From Dysgonamonadaceae bacterium (GTDB taxonomy: Bacteria; Bacteroidota; Bacteroidia; Bacteroidales; Azobacteroidaceae), in assembly GCA_031282925.1 (NCBI GenBank), contig JAITCT010000210.1, forward strand, positions 1 to 16,014: a DNA stretch of 16,014 bases. The letters are read 5' to 3'. Numbering within the stretch: the stretch's first letter is position 1; every line of letters starts with the position of its first letter. Below, piece by piece: positions 7,004 through 15,506 of this stretch. The translations under genes were made by a program, and so were the position numbers. The notes beneath the pieces are model-generated. The model saw only the letters and a list, made by a program, of their open reading frames with translations. It was not told the DNA's origin and ran no database searches.

Positions 7004-8020
7004 ATGAAAAAAAAGTTTCTTCCGATAGTAATCATCCTGATTGGGTCTTCGTCCGTAAGAGCCCAGTTCGACACGCAGTTAAGCAATTATTGGGCAACCA
7101 TTAGTTATTTTAATCCTGCTTATGCCGGGCAATCGGGGAAGCTGGAAGCAACTTTGATGAGCCGTATCCAGTGGCTGGGGATAAGCGGAGCTCCCCGAAC
7201 TACGATTCTTACGGCCAATATGCCTTATCAATTGTTTGGAAGAACACACGGCGTCGGCGCTATGCTGTATAATGACCGTATCGGTTTGTTCAGCACTACC
7301 GCCTATTACGGGCAATACGCATGGAAAAAAAAACTGTTCAAAGGCGATTTCAGCGCCGGCCTGCAAGGTGGCTCCATCTCCCAGTCGTTTGACGGAACAA
7401 AAGTATATATCCCCGAAGACGACTACCATAGCGCCACCGACGAAGCCATTCCCACCAGCTCGGTTTCCGGAAACGGAATTGACCTTTCCCTCGGTTTATT
7501 TTATTCCAAAGACAAATGGTTTGCCGGTTTATCGGTCAATCACCTGTTGTCGCCTCATATAGATTTGAACGAAAATAATGTTTTTGAAATACCGCGTTCA
7601 TATTATTTTGTAGCCGGATACAATATACCATTAAACAATCCGTTATTAGAACTACAATCTACATTGTTGTTAAAAACAATGCAAATGAGTTCTTACGCTT
7701 TAAAATCCGATTCTTTGACGGAAACAATCAAAGGGAATACGTTGAAAGCGATGTTGCATAACAGTCAGGTAGATATTTCCGTACGGATGATTTACGATAA
7801 AAAGTTTTGGGGCGGTTTATCCTTGCGGTACGGCGATGCGGTCGTGTTGATGCTGGGAGGAAAATTTAAAATGATAGAAGCCGGTTATGCCTATGATTTT
7901 CCAATTTCGCGAATCATTAAAGCATCAACAGGCAGCCACGAACTGTTTATAAGGTACAACATGGATTTGAATTTGAAAAAGAAAGGGAAATATAAACATA
8001 AAAGTGTTCGAATATTATAG
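7004..8020 (+). CDS. porP: Type IX secretion system outer-membrane protein PorP/SprF family
   Basis: The 338-residue product has a signal peptide (MKKKFLPIVIILIGSSSVRA, cut before QFDTQ) and the PorP/SprF family start QLSNYWATISYFNPAYAGQS. The rest is rich in alternating aromatic/polar stretches ending in AGYAYDFPISRI and HELFIRYNMDL, as expected for an outer-membrane beta-barrel. PorP-family proteins are T9SS components that in several species pair with secreted adhesins or the ring complex. The gene heads the operon: porK follows after 5 nt. Position before porK-L-M-N supports porP over the many stray SprF-like paralogues. Confidence 0.92.
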   Translation: MKKKFLPIVIILIGSSSVRAQFDTQLSNYWATISYFNPAYAGQSGKLEATLMSRIQWLGISGAPRTTILTANMPYQLFGRTHGVGAMLYNDRIGLFSTTAYYGQYAWKKKLFKGDFSAGLQGGSISQSFDGTKVYIPEDDYHSATDEAIPTSSVSGNGIDLSLGLFYSKDKWFAGLSVNHLLSPHIDLNENNVFEIPRSYYFVAGYNIPLNNPLLELQSTLLLKTMQMSSYALKSDSLTETIKGNTLKAMLHNSQVDISVRMIYDKKFWGGLSLRYGDAVVLMLGGKFKMIEAGYAYDFPISRIIKASTGSHELFIRYNMDLNLKKKGKYKHKSVRIL

Positions 8021-8025
8021 TAAAT

Positions 8026-9450
8026 ATGAAAAATTTGATTTTTTTGGTCTTACTGACGTTCTTTATAGTTTCATGCGGAAGATCACTTTCGGGAGACGGA
8101 GGGGAGCTTGTCGGCACAAGCGTTCCCGCTTGGAGTGAACCAAGTCCGCATGGTATGATACTGATTAAAAAAGGATCGTATGAAATGGGTCCTGCCGGGC
8201 GGGATTCCTTATGGGGTGTTTATCAAGACCCGAAAGGCATTTCGGTTGATGCTTTCTGGATGGACGAAACGGAAGTTACCAATGCCGAATACCGGCAATT
8301 TGTCTATTGGGTAAGGGATTCGATTATCCGGGAGCGGCTTTACAGCGCCGGGGACGATACTTACAAAATAGAAGAAGACAAAGACGGAAATCCGATTGAT
8401 CCTCCTGTTTTGAATTGGAGTAAACCCATACCCGGCGAACGGAGAGCCAGCGAAGAAGAATTGGCGGCTATGCGTAGCGTGTATTGGACAAACCCGATTA
8501 CCGGCGAAACAAGGTTAGACCCCAAACAAATGATTTACCGTTACTCCGTTTTTGACGCAACTTCTTATGCTTTAAGAAGGAACAGATTAGATCCCGCCGA
8601 AAGAATAAGGAATACCGACATCAAAGTCAATCCCAACGAAGTGATTATGATTTCCAAAGATACGGCTTATATAGATGAAGAAGGACGCATTGTTTCCGAA
8701 ACGATTACCCGTCCGCTGAGTTCTATTTGGGACTTCTTAAACACATACATTGTAAATATTTATCCCGACGAAACGGTTTGGGTAAACGATTTCAATAATG
8801 CCTACAATGAACCGTATATGCGCCTGTATTTCAATCATCCCGGATATAACGACTATCCGGTGGTAGGTGTTTCATGGGAACAGGCCACTGCTTTTTGCGT
8901 TTGGCGAACCGAATATTTTAAGAAATCAATGGACGGCAGATTCAGGAATACCATTGAGCCTTACCGTTTACCGACGGAAGCGGAATTTGAATATGCGGCA
9001 AGAAGCGGAAGATCGGAAAACAGATATCCGTGGGCAACAGATGGGGTAACCAGCGAAAAAGGCTGTTTCCTCGGCAACTTCAAACCGGGTGAAGGTAATT
9101 ACCTGAAAGACGGATATTTGATTACTTCCAAAGTAGCTTCTTTCTCGCCCAACGAATTTGGTTTGTATGACATGGCCGGCAATGTGGCGGAATGGACGTC
9201 GACTGCATACCTTGAGTCCGGACTTGAAATTATGAGCGATATAAATCCCGAATATCGTTACAATGCGGCAAAAGAAGATCCCTACGCACTGAAGAAAAAA
9301 GTCGTTCGCGGAGGCTCGTGGAAAGATGTAGCGCATTTTATCCGTTCGGACATGCGCTCTTTCGAATATCAGAATGAACAGCGTTCCTATATCGGATTCC
9401 GTTGCGTTCGTACGCAAATCGGTTTCTCAAAAGCAAAAGGAAATAAATAA
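8026..9450 (+). CDS. porK: Type IX secretion system ring lipoprotein PorK/GldK
   Basis: The 474-residue product begins with a lipoprotein signal (FLVLLTFFIVSCG, lipidated Cys17) and carries a formylglycine-generating-enzyme/sulfatase-modifying (FGE) fold. Family signatures are GMILIKKGSYEMGP near residue 43, VDAFWMDETEVTNAEYRQFV near residue 74, YRLPTEAEFEYAARSG, FGLYDMAGNVAEWTS and VRGGSWKDVAHFIRS to the end. In GldK/PorK the fold is structural rather than enzymatic: PorK and PorN make the large periplasmic ring under the outer membrane that supports the translocon. The long insertion between YRQFV and the second half (residues about 95-270) is normal for GldK. ATG at 8026, 5 nt after porP. 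Confidence 0.95.
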   Translation: MKNLIFLVLLTFFIVSCGRSLSGDGGELVGTSVPAWSEPSPHGMILIKKGSYEMGPAGRDSLWGVYQDPKGISVDAFWMDETEVTNAEYRQFVYWVRDSIIRERLYSAGDDTYKIEEDKDGNPIDPPVLNWSKPIPGERRASEEELAAMRSVYWTNPITGETRLDPKQMIYRYSVFDATSYALRRNRLDPAERIRNTDIKVNPNEVIMISKDTAYIDEEGRIVSETITRPLSSIWDFLNTYIVNIYPDETVWVNDFNNAYNEPYMRLYFNHPGYNDYPVVGVSWEQATAFCVWRTEYFKKSMDGRFRNTIEPYRLPTEAEFEYAARSGRSENRYPWATDGVTSEKGCFLGNFKPGEGNYLKDGYLITSKVASFSPNEFGLYDMAGNVAEWTSTAYLESGLEIMSDINPEYRYNAAKEDPYALKKKVVRGGSWKDVAHFIRSDMRSFEYQNEQRSYIGFRCVRTQIGFSKAKGNK

Positions 9451-9469
9451 CTATCAATTATTATAAATC

Positions 9470-10615
9470 GTGGGTTTCAAAAGAAAATATCAAAATACGG
9501 TAGAAAAATTTTTATCAGGCGATGCGGGTAAAAGATTTTTCCAAATTTTTTATAGTGTGGGTGCGGCAATCGTAATCATCGGCGCATTGGCAAAAATTAC
9601 TCACTGGCCCTACAATCTGGGGAATATACTGCTTACAGTCGGCTTGCTTACCGAGTTTTTGGTGTTCCTGATTTCGGCTTTCGACACGCCGGTCAAAGAT
9701 TACCAGTGGGGTAGAGTATTTCCGGTGTTGGATACAAACGATGCGGACGACAGGCCGACATTCGGAAACGGTGGTGGACCGGTTGTCATAGGAAGAGGGG
9801 TTGACCCGGCGACCGGAGTAAAAGGCGCAGGCATAGGAACAGCAGGAGTTGCAGCCGGCGGAAGCGGCGGCGCTATTGTTATTGGCAGCGCAGGTTCCGG
9901 CGGTTTTAGCGGAGGAGCTGCAACGGCAGGAACTTCACAACCGGAAAGCGCAGTTGAAGCGGTTGAAGCAATGACGCCCGGACAGGTCCGTCAATCATTC
10001 GGTATCCCCAATGCCGTCGAAATTTCGGAAGAAGACAGCAATGCGCTGACAGCCAGCATTAAAAAAATGGCGGCAGCAGCCGACCAATTGAGCAAAATGG
10101 CTGAGGTAACCGAGGCTACCCAACAATATTTGGAGAAATTAACGGAAATGTCGGAAAACATGTCCAAATTCAGTTCGGTTACCAATAGCCTGACCGATGT
10201 ATCGGATGTGTTGCTCAATTCCTACAAAAGCATTACCGATAATTCCGATGGAATCAATCAATCGTCGCGCGGTTACGTGCATCAAATGGAAGCCTTGAAC
10301 AAAAACATACAGGGTTTGAATACGATATATGAAATACAATTGAAGAGTATCAGCTCTCAAATTGACGCTATTGAGCGGATTAACGCCGGTTTGATGCGTA
10401 TTAAAGATTTGTATGAAGGCTCAATTGTTGACAGTTCGGTATTCCGTAGCGAAACCGAAAAAATGGCGCAGCAGTTGCACGCGCTCAACGGCGTTTACAA
10501 CCGCTTGTTGAATGCGATGACCATGAATATGTATGGTGTGGGAGGTAATCCCCATTTCAACAATTCCTATAATCCCGCCTCCGGCTTCACCCCAAACCCG
10601 AATGCACCCTTATAA
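9470..10615 (+). CDS. porL: Type IX secretion system inner-membrane motor protein PorL/GldL
   Basis: Starts with GTG (9470-9472), giving MGFKRKYQNTVEKFLSGDAG. Two transmembrane helices follow at about residues 23-45 (FQIFYSVGAAIVIIGALAKI) and 50-71 (GNILLTVGLLTEFLVFLISA). The buried charged residues Lys42, His45 and Glu62 match those implicated in proton-driven rotation of the GldL-GldM motor. A glycine-rich segment at about 97-155 precedes a mostly helical cytoplasmic domain (160-350) and an Asn/Pro-rich tail. At 381 residues it is longer than the GldL and PorL proteins I remember (about 215-310), mainly because of the Gly-rich linker. PorL-PorM energise the T9SS. 19 nt separate it from porK and from porM. 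Confidence 0.95.
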   Translation: MGFKRKYQNTVEKFLSGDAGKRFFQIFYSVGAAIVIIGALAKITHWPYNLGNILLTVGLLTEFLVFLISAFDTPVKDYQWGRVFPVLDTNDADDRPTFGNGGGPVVIGRGVDPATGVKGAGIGTAGVAAGGSGGAIVIGSAGSGGFSGGAATAGTSQPESAVEAVEAMTPGQVRQSFGIPNAVEISEEDSNALTASIKKMAAAADQLSKMAEVTEATQQYLEKLTEMSENMSKFSSVTNSLTDVSDVLLNSYKSITDNSDGINQSSRGYVHQMEALNKNIQGLNTIYEIQLKSISSQIDAIERINAGLMRIKDLYEGSIVDSSVFRSETEKMAQQLHALNGVYNRLLNAMTMNMYGVGGNPHFNNSYNPASGFTPNPNAPL

Positions 10616-10634
10616 ATCATTATTGATTAAATAG

Positions 10635-12200
10635 ATGGCAGCAAACAGTCCAAATTCCCCAAGGCAGAAAATGATAAACCTGATGTATCTGGTTTTTATT
10701 TCCATGTTAGCCCTCAATGTTTCTACGGAAGTATTGGATGGTTTTGCATTGGTGGAAGACAGTTTAAATCGAACCATGAATTCGACCTCTTCCAGGAATG
10801 AAATGATTTTCGGCGACATGATAGAGTACCATGATTTGAATCCTGCAAAAACGGAAAAATGGTATAATTATGCCAGGCAGGTGAAAGACAAATCCGATTC
10901 ATTGTTTAATTATACACAGGAATTGAAAATGAAGATTGTGCGGAAATCCGACGGAAAAGACGGCGATCCCGAAAATCTCAAACGTCCCGACAATCTGGAT
11001 GCTGCCTATGATGTGATGTTTGAACACGGGAAAAATGATGGGCGGAAACTCAAGGAAGCCATAGACAATTACCGGAATTTTGTATCCTCGTTAATTATTG
11101 ATACAACCAAAAGAAACATTGTCCGGTCCAACCTGAGTACGGAAGTTTCGAAGCAAGCCAAAGAAAACAAACAGACATGGGAAGAATCCATGTTCTGGAA
11201 AATGCCTGTGGTTGCATCCGTTACCTTGCTGACTAAACTGCAAAACGATATTCGTTACGCCGAAGGCGAAGTTTTGAGCGAACTTCTACGAAATATTGAC
11301 TTGCAGGATTACAAGGTAAATAAAATCGAAGCGCAGGTTATACCCCAATCGCAGATTGTGATGCGGGGACAGAATTATATAGCCGACTTGGTACTTTCGG
11401 CGGTGGATTCGACGCAACAGCCGACTGTCTATGTGAATGGTAAAATATTGCCTCCGGAAGCTCGCGGCCATTATGTGGCGGGAACGGGTTCGACGGGAAC
11501 ATTTCCGTTAAACGGTTATATTGAATTAAATTCGAGTACAGGAACATCCCGTTATGAGTTTTCGACGCATTATTCGGTTGTCGAACCGAGTGCAACCGTT
11601 GCTTCTCAGTTGATGAACGTAATGTATCCGGGTATTGATAATGATCTTCGGATTGCGGTTCCGGGTGTGCCGAGTTCCAACATTACGGCGACTATGACTA
11701 ACGGTACATTGACCCGTAAAAATGAAAATATATGGGTTGCCCGGCCTGCCAAAGCAGGTATGGAAGCCATTATTTCGGTTCAGGCAAAAATGGCCGACGG
11801 GCGTGTGCAGGAAATGGGAAAAAACAGTTTTAAGGTAAGACCTTTGCCTACTCCGAGTACATTTTTAATGATACCCGATGCTAAAGGTAACCTCGAAAAG
11901 TTCGAGGGCGGATATATAGCCAAAGCATCCTTGCTTAATGTTGACGGTATCAGGGTCGGTATTGATGATGGCCTGTTGAACATTCCGTTCTCCGTTTTGC
12001 GGTTTGAAACCACCATTACCGACAATCTCGGTATGGACGTAAGGGAAATATCGCAGGGCGCTAACTTTACGGATCGTCAAAAGACGCAGATTCGGGGGGT
12101 AGCCCGAGGTAAAAGAGTGTTGATAAGAGGCATTGTCGCCAGAGGTCCCGACGGTGTTGAGCGGAATCTAAGGTCCCCGCTTGAAATATTGATTAATTAA
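10635..12200 (+). CDS. porM: Type IX secretion system motor/shaft protein PorM/GldM
   Basis: The 521-residue product has one N-terminal transmembrane helix (about residues 13-31, MINLMYLVFISMLALNVSTE) after a short cytoplasmic stretch NSPRQKM, then STEVLDGFALVEDSL, a hallmark of GldM. The large periplasmic part holds the helical D1 domain (to about 220) and three beta-rich domains. IPQSQIVMRGQNYIADLVLS and PGVPSSNITATMTNGTL are family-typical. The length is close to P. gingivalis PorM. PorM dimers thread through PorL pentamers and reach the PorK-PorN ring, passing rotation or torque to the outer membrane. Confidence 0.96.
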   Translation: MAANSPNSPRQKMINLMYLVFISMLALNVSTEVLDGFALVEDSLNRTMNSTSSRNEMIFGDMIEYHDLNPAKTEKWYNYARQVKDKSDSLFNYTQELKMKIVRKSDGKDGDPENLKRPDNLDAAYDVMFEHGKNDGRKLKEAIDNYRNFVSSLIIDTTKRNIVRSNLSTEVSKQAKENKQTWEESMFWKMPVVASVTLLTKLQNDIRYAEGEVLSELLRNIDLQDYKVNKIEAQVIPQSQIVMRGQNYIADLVLSAVDSTQQPTVYVNGKILPPEARGHYVAGTGSTGTFPLNGYIELNSSTGTSRYEFSTHYSVVEPSATVASQLMNVMYPGIDNDLRIAVPGVPSSNITATMTNGTLTRKNENIWVARPAKAGMEAIISVQAKMADGRVQEMGKNSFKVRPLPTPSTFLMIPDAKGNLEKFEGGYIAKASLLNVDGIRVGIDDGLLNIPFSVLRFETTITDNLGMDVREISQGANFTDRQKTQIRGVARGKRVLIRGIVARGPDGVERNLRSPLEILIN

Positions 12201-12228
12201 TAAGAATATTTAGTTTTAAGTGAAAAAT

Positions 12229-13386
12229 ATGAAACCGATTTATTTTTTTAGTTTGTTATTTGTATTTTCGACGTATATTTGCGCCGGTTTTGCACAAAAC
12301 CAGCCGGACTCGCGCAGTCAACAAATTCAGAGCCAGATAGAGGAACAACGGAGGCTGCAAGCCGAACGGAACCAATACAGGCAATACTCGCCTGCGGAAC
12401 TTAATGAACAAGCGCAACCTGCTCCGGCGCGAACCCGTCAACATTCGCCGGAAGCGGTTCCCGACCAAATGCCGGCATTGACCGAAAGGGCAGTATTAAA
12501 AAATATGGATAATTCGAGAGAACCGGTTAAACCGGTTTGGCTTAGGGAAATGTATCGTATTATTGATCTTAATAAAGATAACAATGCGGCATTGAAATAT
12601 CCCGTACAACCGATCGGCGACCGTGTCAATCTCTTTTCCTTATTATTCAAATTATTATCTGAAAACAAAATCGCTTCGTATGCCTATACGGATAAAACGG
12701 AGGTATTAACCGACGCCGGAAAAATTCCTTTTGAAGAAGTGTTGAAAAGCAACCAGATTCCGTATACAACCCAAGGTTCGGGCGAAAACAGGAAATACGT
12801 CATTGACGAAATTGATGTTCCGAGTGAAGACGTATCGCAATATTTAATCAAAGAAGGTTGGTTTTTTGATCAGGCGACCGGCTCTTTTAATACTCGGATA
12901 ACAGCTATTTGTCCGATAATCGTTCGGTTGGACTATTCCGACAATACATTTCACAGATCGCCTGTTTGTTGGGTGCTTTATGAAAATATCCGTCCCTATC
13001 TTTCCCGTGAAATGATTATGACTTCCGATCTCAACAACGCATTGATTTATACGATGGACGATTTTTTTACTAAGAAGATGTATTTGGGCGATATTATAAA
13101 AACCGTCAATTTGAAAAACCAAAGTTTGCAGGAACAGGTGGGAAGTGATCCGGATGTTTTGAAACATGCGCAGGACAGCATCGAAGAGCAGTTGAAGTTT
13201 TTCCGGAAACAACTGTGGGTACAAGCGGATACGGCAACAGTCGTAACTAATAAAACAGTAAAGAATACCACCGATGCAAAAACGGGTAAAGAAAATAGCC
13301 GGAAAAGTGAAAAAGTAAAAGCGCCGAAAACAAAAGTGGATAAGTCATCTTCAACGCCAACCCGAAGTGTACGAAGAACCAGATAA
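12229..13386 (+). CDS. porN: Type IX secretion system ring protein PorN/GldN
   Basis: Product of 385 residues from the ATG at 12229; a GTG at 12220 in the same frame would add three residues. A signal peptide (MKPIYFFSLLFVFSTYICAG, then FAQNQPD) sends it to the periplasm. A Gln/Arg-rich linker (about 25-75) leads to the GldN domain with VLKNMDNSREPVKPVWLREM, YRIIDLNKDNNAALKYPVQP, the pair KEGWFFDQATGSF and ITAICPIIVRLDYSD, and WVLYENIRPYLSREMIM. The C-terminal 60 residues are Lys/Thr/Ser-rich and low complexity. PorN binds PorK to form the periplasmic ring and contacts PorM. It is the last gene of the operon, 28 nt after porM. Confidence 0.94.
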   Translation: MKPIYFFSLLFVFSTYICAGFAQNQPDSRSQQIQSQIEEQRRLQAERNQYRQYSPAELNEQAQPAPARTRQHSPEAVPDQMPALTERAVLKNMDNSREPVKPVWLREMYRIIDLNKDNNAALKYPVQPIGDRVNLFSLLFKLLSENKIASYAYTDKTEVLTDAGKIPFEEVLKSNQIPYTTQGSGENRKYVIDEIDVPSEDVSQYLIKEGWFFDQATGSFNTRITAICPIIVRLDYSDNTFHRSPVCWVLYENIRPYLSREMIMTSDLNNALIYTMDDFFTKKMYLGDIIKTVNLKNQSLQEQVGSDPDVLKHAQDSIEEQLKFFRKQLWVQADTATVVTNKTVKNTTDAKTGKENSRKSEKVKAPKTKVDKSSSTPTRSVRRTR

Positions 13387-13399
13387 AGTATTGATCTTA

Positions 13400-13653
13400 T
13401 ACGCGGCAATTGGTTTGCTTTACCAAAATCGGCACATTCACCAATGGAACACGGGTATTTATACAGGTGATGAGTGTGGAAGAATGCAAAGGGATGGACA
13501 TTGGTGTTCCATCCCGATTTGTTTACGCACAACACTGGAACATAAACCTGAAAAAATATTATGCCGAAAACGGGGCATTGCATCTGCCAAAGCATGAACG
13601 CGGCACTGTTGAAGTGTTTCCGCAACATCAAAGATGAATTGCGGGGGATGTAA
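13400..13653 (+). pseudogene. Decayed AraC-family regulator fragment (sensor-domain part)
   Basis: Directly behind porN, fragments in different plus frames line up with the N-terminal ligand/sensor domain common to Bacteroidota AraC-type regulators. These are VFIQVMSVEE (about 13452-13481), NAKGWTLVFHPDLF (about 13485-13526), KYYAENGALHLPKHERGT near 13553-13608, and KCFRNIKDELRGM ending at TAA 13651-13653. At least two frameshifts separate them. The DNA-binding helix-turn-helix half is absent and no start codon can be assigned. WTLVFHPDL followed by EALHL-like and FRNIK-E blocks is the reason for the call. It lies tail-to-tail with prs. The left limit is uncertain. Confidence 0.55.
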
Positions 13654-13714
13654 CCGTTATTTTGTACGTCAGAATTATAAATAAATTTTCTTTTCAAAAT
13701 CGGTTTTACGGAAA

Positions 13715-14647
13715 TTATCCGATTAAATACAGTGAACTAATTGATTCATTGTTGCAAACGCGATAGATAGCCGTAGCAAACATATCGGCAACCGAAACGA
13801 TTTTTACTTTCTCGCTTTTTTTCGAATAGGGAATACTGTCGGTGAAAATAATTTCGGTAAGTTTCGACTGGTCAATTCGCATGGAAGCAGGATCGGACAT
13901 GACGGCATGAGATGCGATTGCACGCACGGAAGCGGCTCCTCCGGACATCATCAAATCGGCGGCTTTAGTAATCGTTCCGGCCGTATCTACAATATCGTCC
14001 ACTAAAATAACGTCCATGCCTTTGACGTCGCCGATAATCTTCATTTCGGAGATTTCGTTGGCTTTTTTGCGTAATTTGTAACAGATAACCATCGGAATAT
14101 TCAGGTATTTGGCATAGGTGTTGGCTCTTTTGGTTCCGCCGACGTCGGGCGTAGCAATCACCAAATTATCCAGATTCAAGTTTTTGATTTCGTCTAAAAA
14201 AACAGTAGAAGCATAAAGGTGGTCAACAGGAACGTCAAAAAACCCCTGAATTTGGTCGGCATGTAAATCCATAGTGATTAAACGGTTAATTCCTACGACG
14301 CCTAATAAATCGGCGACTAATTTCGCACCGATAGCCACGCGCGGATTGTCTTTGCGGTCTTGCCGCGCCCATCCGAAATAGGGAATGACCGCAATGATGG
14401 ACTTTGCCGAAGCCCGTTTGGCTGCATCAACCATTAACAGCAATTCCATCAAATTGTCGGAATTGGGAAATGTTGATTGAATCAAAAAAACATGCGAACC
14501 ACGAATGGATTCTTCATAAGCGACGGAAAATTCTCCGTCGGCAAAAAACTGAATGTTTATTTTTCCAAGCGGACATTGCAGGCTTTTGCATATTTTTTCC
14601 GCTAAATACCGGGAATTTGAACCCGAAAAGACTTTATATGAGACCAT
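13715..14647 (-). CDS. prs: Ribose-phosphate pyrophosphokinase (PRPP synthetase)
   Basis: The enzyme transfers pyrophosphate from ATP to ribose 5-phosphate, making PRPP for purine, pyrimidine, histidine, tryptophan and NAD synthesis. At 310 residues it is full length. Signatures: FSGSNSRYLAEKI near the N-terminus, FADGEFSVAYEESIRGSHVF (35-54), PYFGWARQDRKDNPR (89-103), the PRPP synthetase signature MDLHADQIQGFFDVPVDHLY (126-145), the catalytic KLRKKA (191-196) and the PRPP-binding loop VILVDDIVDTAGTI (213-226). The ATG at 14645-14647 gives the usual MVSYKVFSGSNS. A promoter box lies 51 nt upstream. It appears monocistronic. Confidence 0.97.
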   Translation of the reverse strand: MVSYKVFSGSNSRYLAEKICKSLQCPLGKINIQFFADGEFSVAYEESIRGSHVFLIQSTFPNSDNLMELLLMVDAAKRASAKSIIAVIPYFGWARQDRKDNPRVAIGAKLVADLLGVVGINRLITMDLHADQIQGFFDVPVDHLYASTVFLDEIKNLNLDNLVIATPDVGGTKRANTYAKYLNIPMVICYKLRKKANEISEMKIIGDVKGMDVILVDDIVDTAGTITKAADLMMSGGAASVRAIASHAVMSDPASMRIDQSKLTEIIFTDSIPYSKKSEKVKIVSVADMFATAIYRVCNNESISSLYLIG

Positions 14648-14697
14648 TTTTTGATATAAATATTATTACAACAAATTATATTATCAACAGAATGTTG

Positions 14698-14705
14698 CAA
14701 ATTTA
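14698..14705 (-). promoter_or_regulatory. Probable prs promoter (-7 box)
   Basis: On the minus strand this reads TAAATTTG, matching TAnnTTTG, 51 nt before the prs ATG. The leader to the ATG is very AT-rich. No unambiguous TTTG -33 box is visible. Confidence 0.5.
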
Positions 14706-14724
14706 CGTTAAATTTTTGATACAT

Positions 14725-14885
14725 TTATATTTTTTGCTGTTTTTGATGCAAATCCTGCTTCAAAAACTTTCCCATGGCGGCTTCCTCTTCGTTGGCTGTT
14801 GTTGATTCAATGCTCTTCAAGCCTCTTCCTTTAAATTTGTCCCACTCAAATTTAAGACCGTAACAGCGAGCTATCGTGCTGATTC
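14725..14885 (-). pseudogene. Unrecognised protein remnant upstream of prs
   Basis: A minus frame open after a TGA and ending at TAA 14725-14727 reads ISTIARCYGLKFEWDKFKGR, GLKSIESTTANEEEAAMGKF, then LKQDLHQ. The composition looks like the charged C-terminus of a real protein, but there is no suitable start codon, and a different minus frame just upstream (about 14853-14960) contains LIALFSAGWFFLEIKTLNQH. The two may be pieces of one frameshifted gene. I do not recognise a family. The surrounding stretch from 14886 to 15126 holds nothing else I can assign. Confidence 0.25.
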
Positions 14886-15126
14886 AGGGTCTTTATTTCA
14901 AGAAAAAACCAGCCGGCACTAAACAGGGCGATAAGTCTTCCCTGTGTGGAATTACAGGTTGCCGACCGGGTTTCCTTGCTTTTTGAATTTAATGTTTTTA
15001 TTGCTTTTTATCTTCACAAAATTACTTCTTATTTTCTTTACAGAGTGCAAATCTAAGGTGACGGGATTGATAGCAATAAAAAAACAGCGCCTCAAAAAAA
15101 GAATTAACCTTATTCGTGTGATTTTG

Positions 15127-15277
15127 ATACTTTGCACGGCATGATTTTGTGCATCCGATTTTATCAAAAATGGAAAATTATTTAAATACGAAGAAACTGT
15201 TAATACACGGTTTTTGTTTTTTTTGTGTTTACAAAAAAACCATTTGCCAATGCACAAAACCATACCGTGCGCAGTAT
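15127..15277. repeat. 151-bp palindromic (MITE-like) element, copy B
   Basis: The left arm at 15127-15153 (ATACTTTGCACGGCATGA, then TTTTGTGCA) and the right arm at 15251-15277 (reverse complement ATACTGCGCACGGTATGG, then TTTTGTGCA) are imperfect inverted repeats of 27 nt with about five mismatches. Read in reverse complement, the element matches copy A at 4482-4632 along most of its length, including the TATTAACAGTTTCTTCGT core. It lacks the second arm of copy A's internal 16-bp hairpin and instead has extra sequence beside the other end. Both copies are 151 bp. It codes for nothing convincing, although spurious frames across it translate to similar peptides (CTKPYRA) in both copies. Confidence 0.8.
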
Positions 15278-15314
15278 AACATGCAGTCATTCAAAATATA
15301 CCGCAAACAGGGTA

Positions 15315-15345
15315 TTGCGGCAATTTTTCAAACGCCCTATATTTG
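15315..15345 (+). promoter_or_regulatory. Possible promoter for the peptidase lipoprotein
   Basis: TTG at 15315-15317 and TATATTTG at 15338-15345, 20 nt apart, resemble the Bacteroidota promoter. It would leave a leader of about 150 nt before the ATG at 15507, which is long, so a nearer promoter cannot be excluded. The stretch 15278-15506 shows no other feature. Confidence 0.3.
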
Positions 15346-15506
15346 CAGGATGAGTTGACGGGTAAACGGGTTGATAAATACAAAAACTTTATTACTTTAA
15401 CTCAATTGTGCGTAACATAAGAGATTAATTGAAAATTACGAATTTACCGAGTCTTGTTTACCACAAAGGCAACTTATTTAAATATCAAATTATCGGTTAA
15501 CGAAAA

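Noticed and set aside
13047..13697. 216-codon minus-strand frame opposite porN
   Set aside because: It is antisense to the clearly coding porN and the AraC-like remnant, has an unlikely composition and no recognisable motif.
13698..13724. Possible prs terminator stem (AATCGG with CCGATT)
   Set aside because: The stem is only 6 bp, the loop is long and it includes the prs stop codon; too weak to list.
14860..14925. Plus-strand peptide SYRADSGSLFQE resembling the R-x-D-S-G-S block of some transposases
   Set aside because: Only about ten residues match and the frame stops soon after; the minus strand at the same place reads more like protein, so I did not call an insertion sequence.
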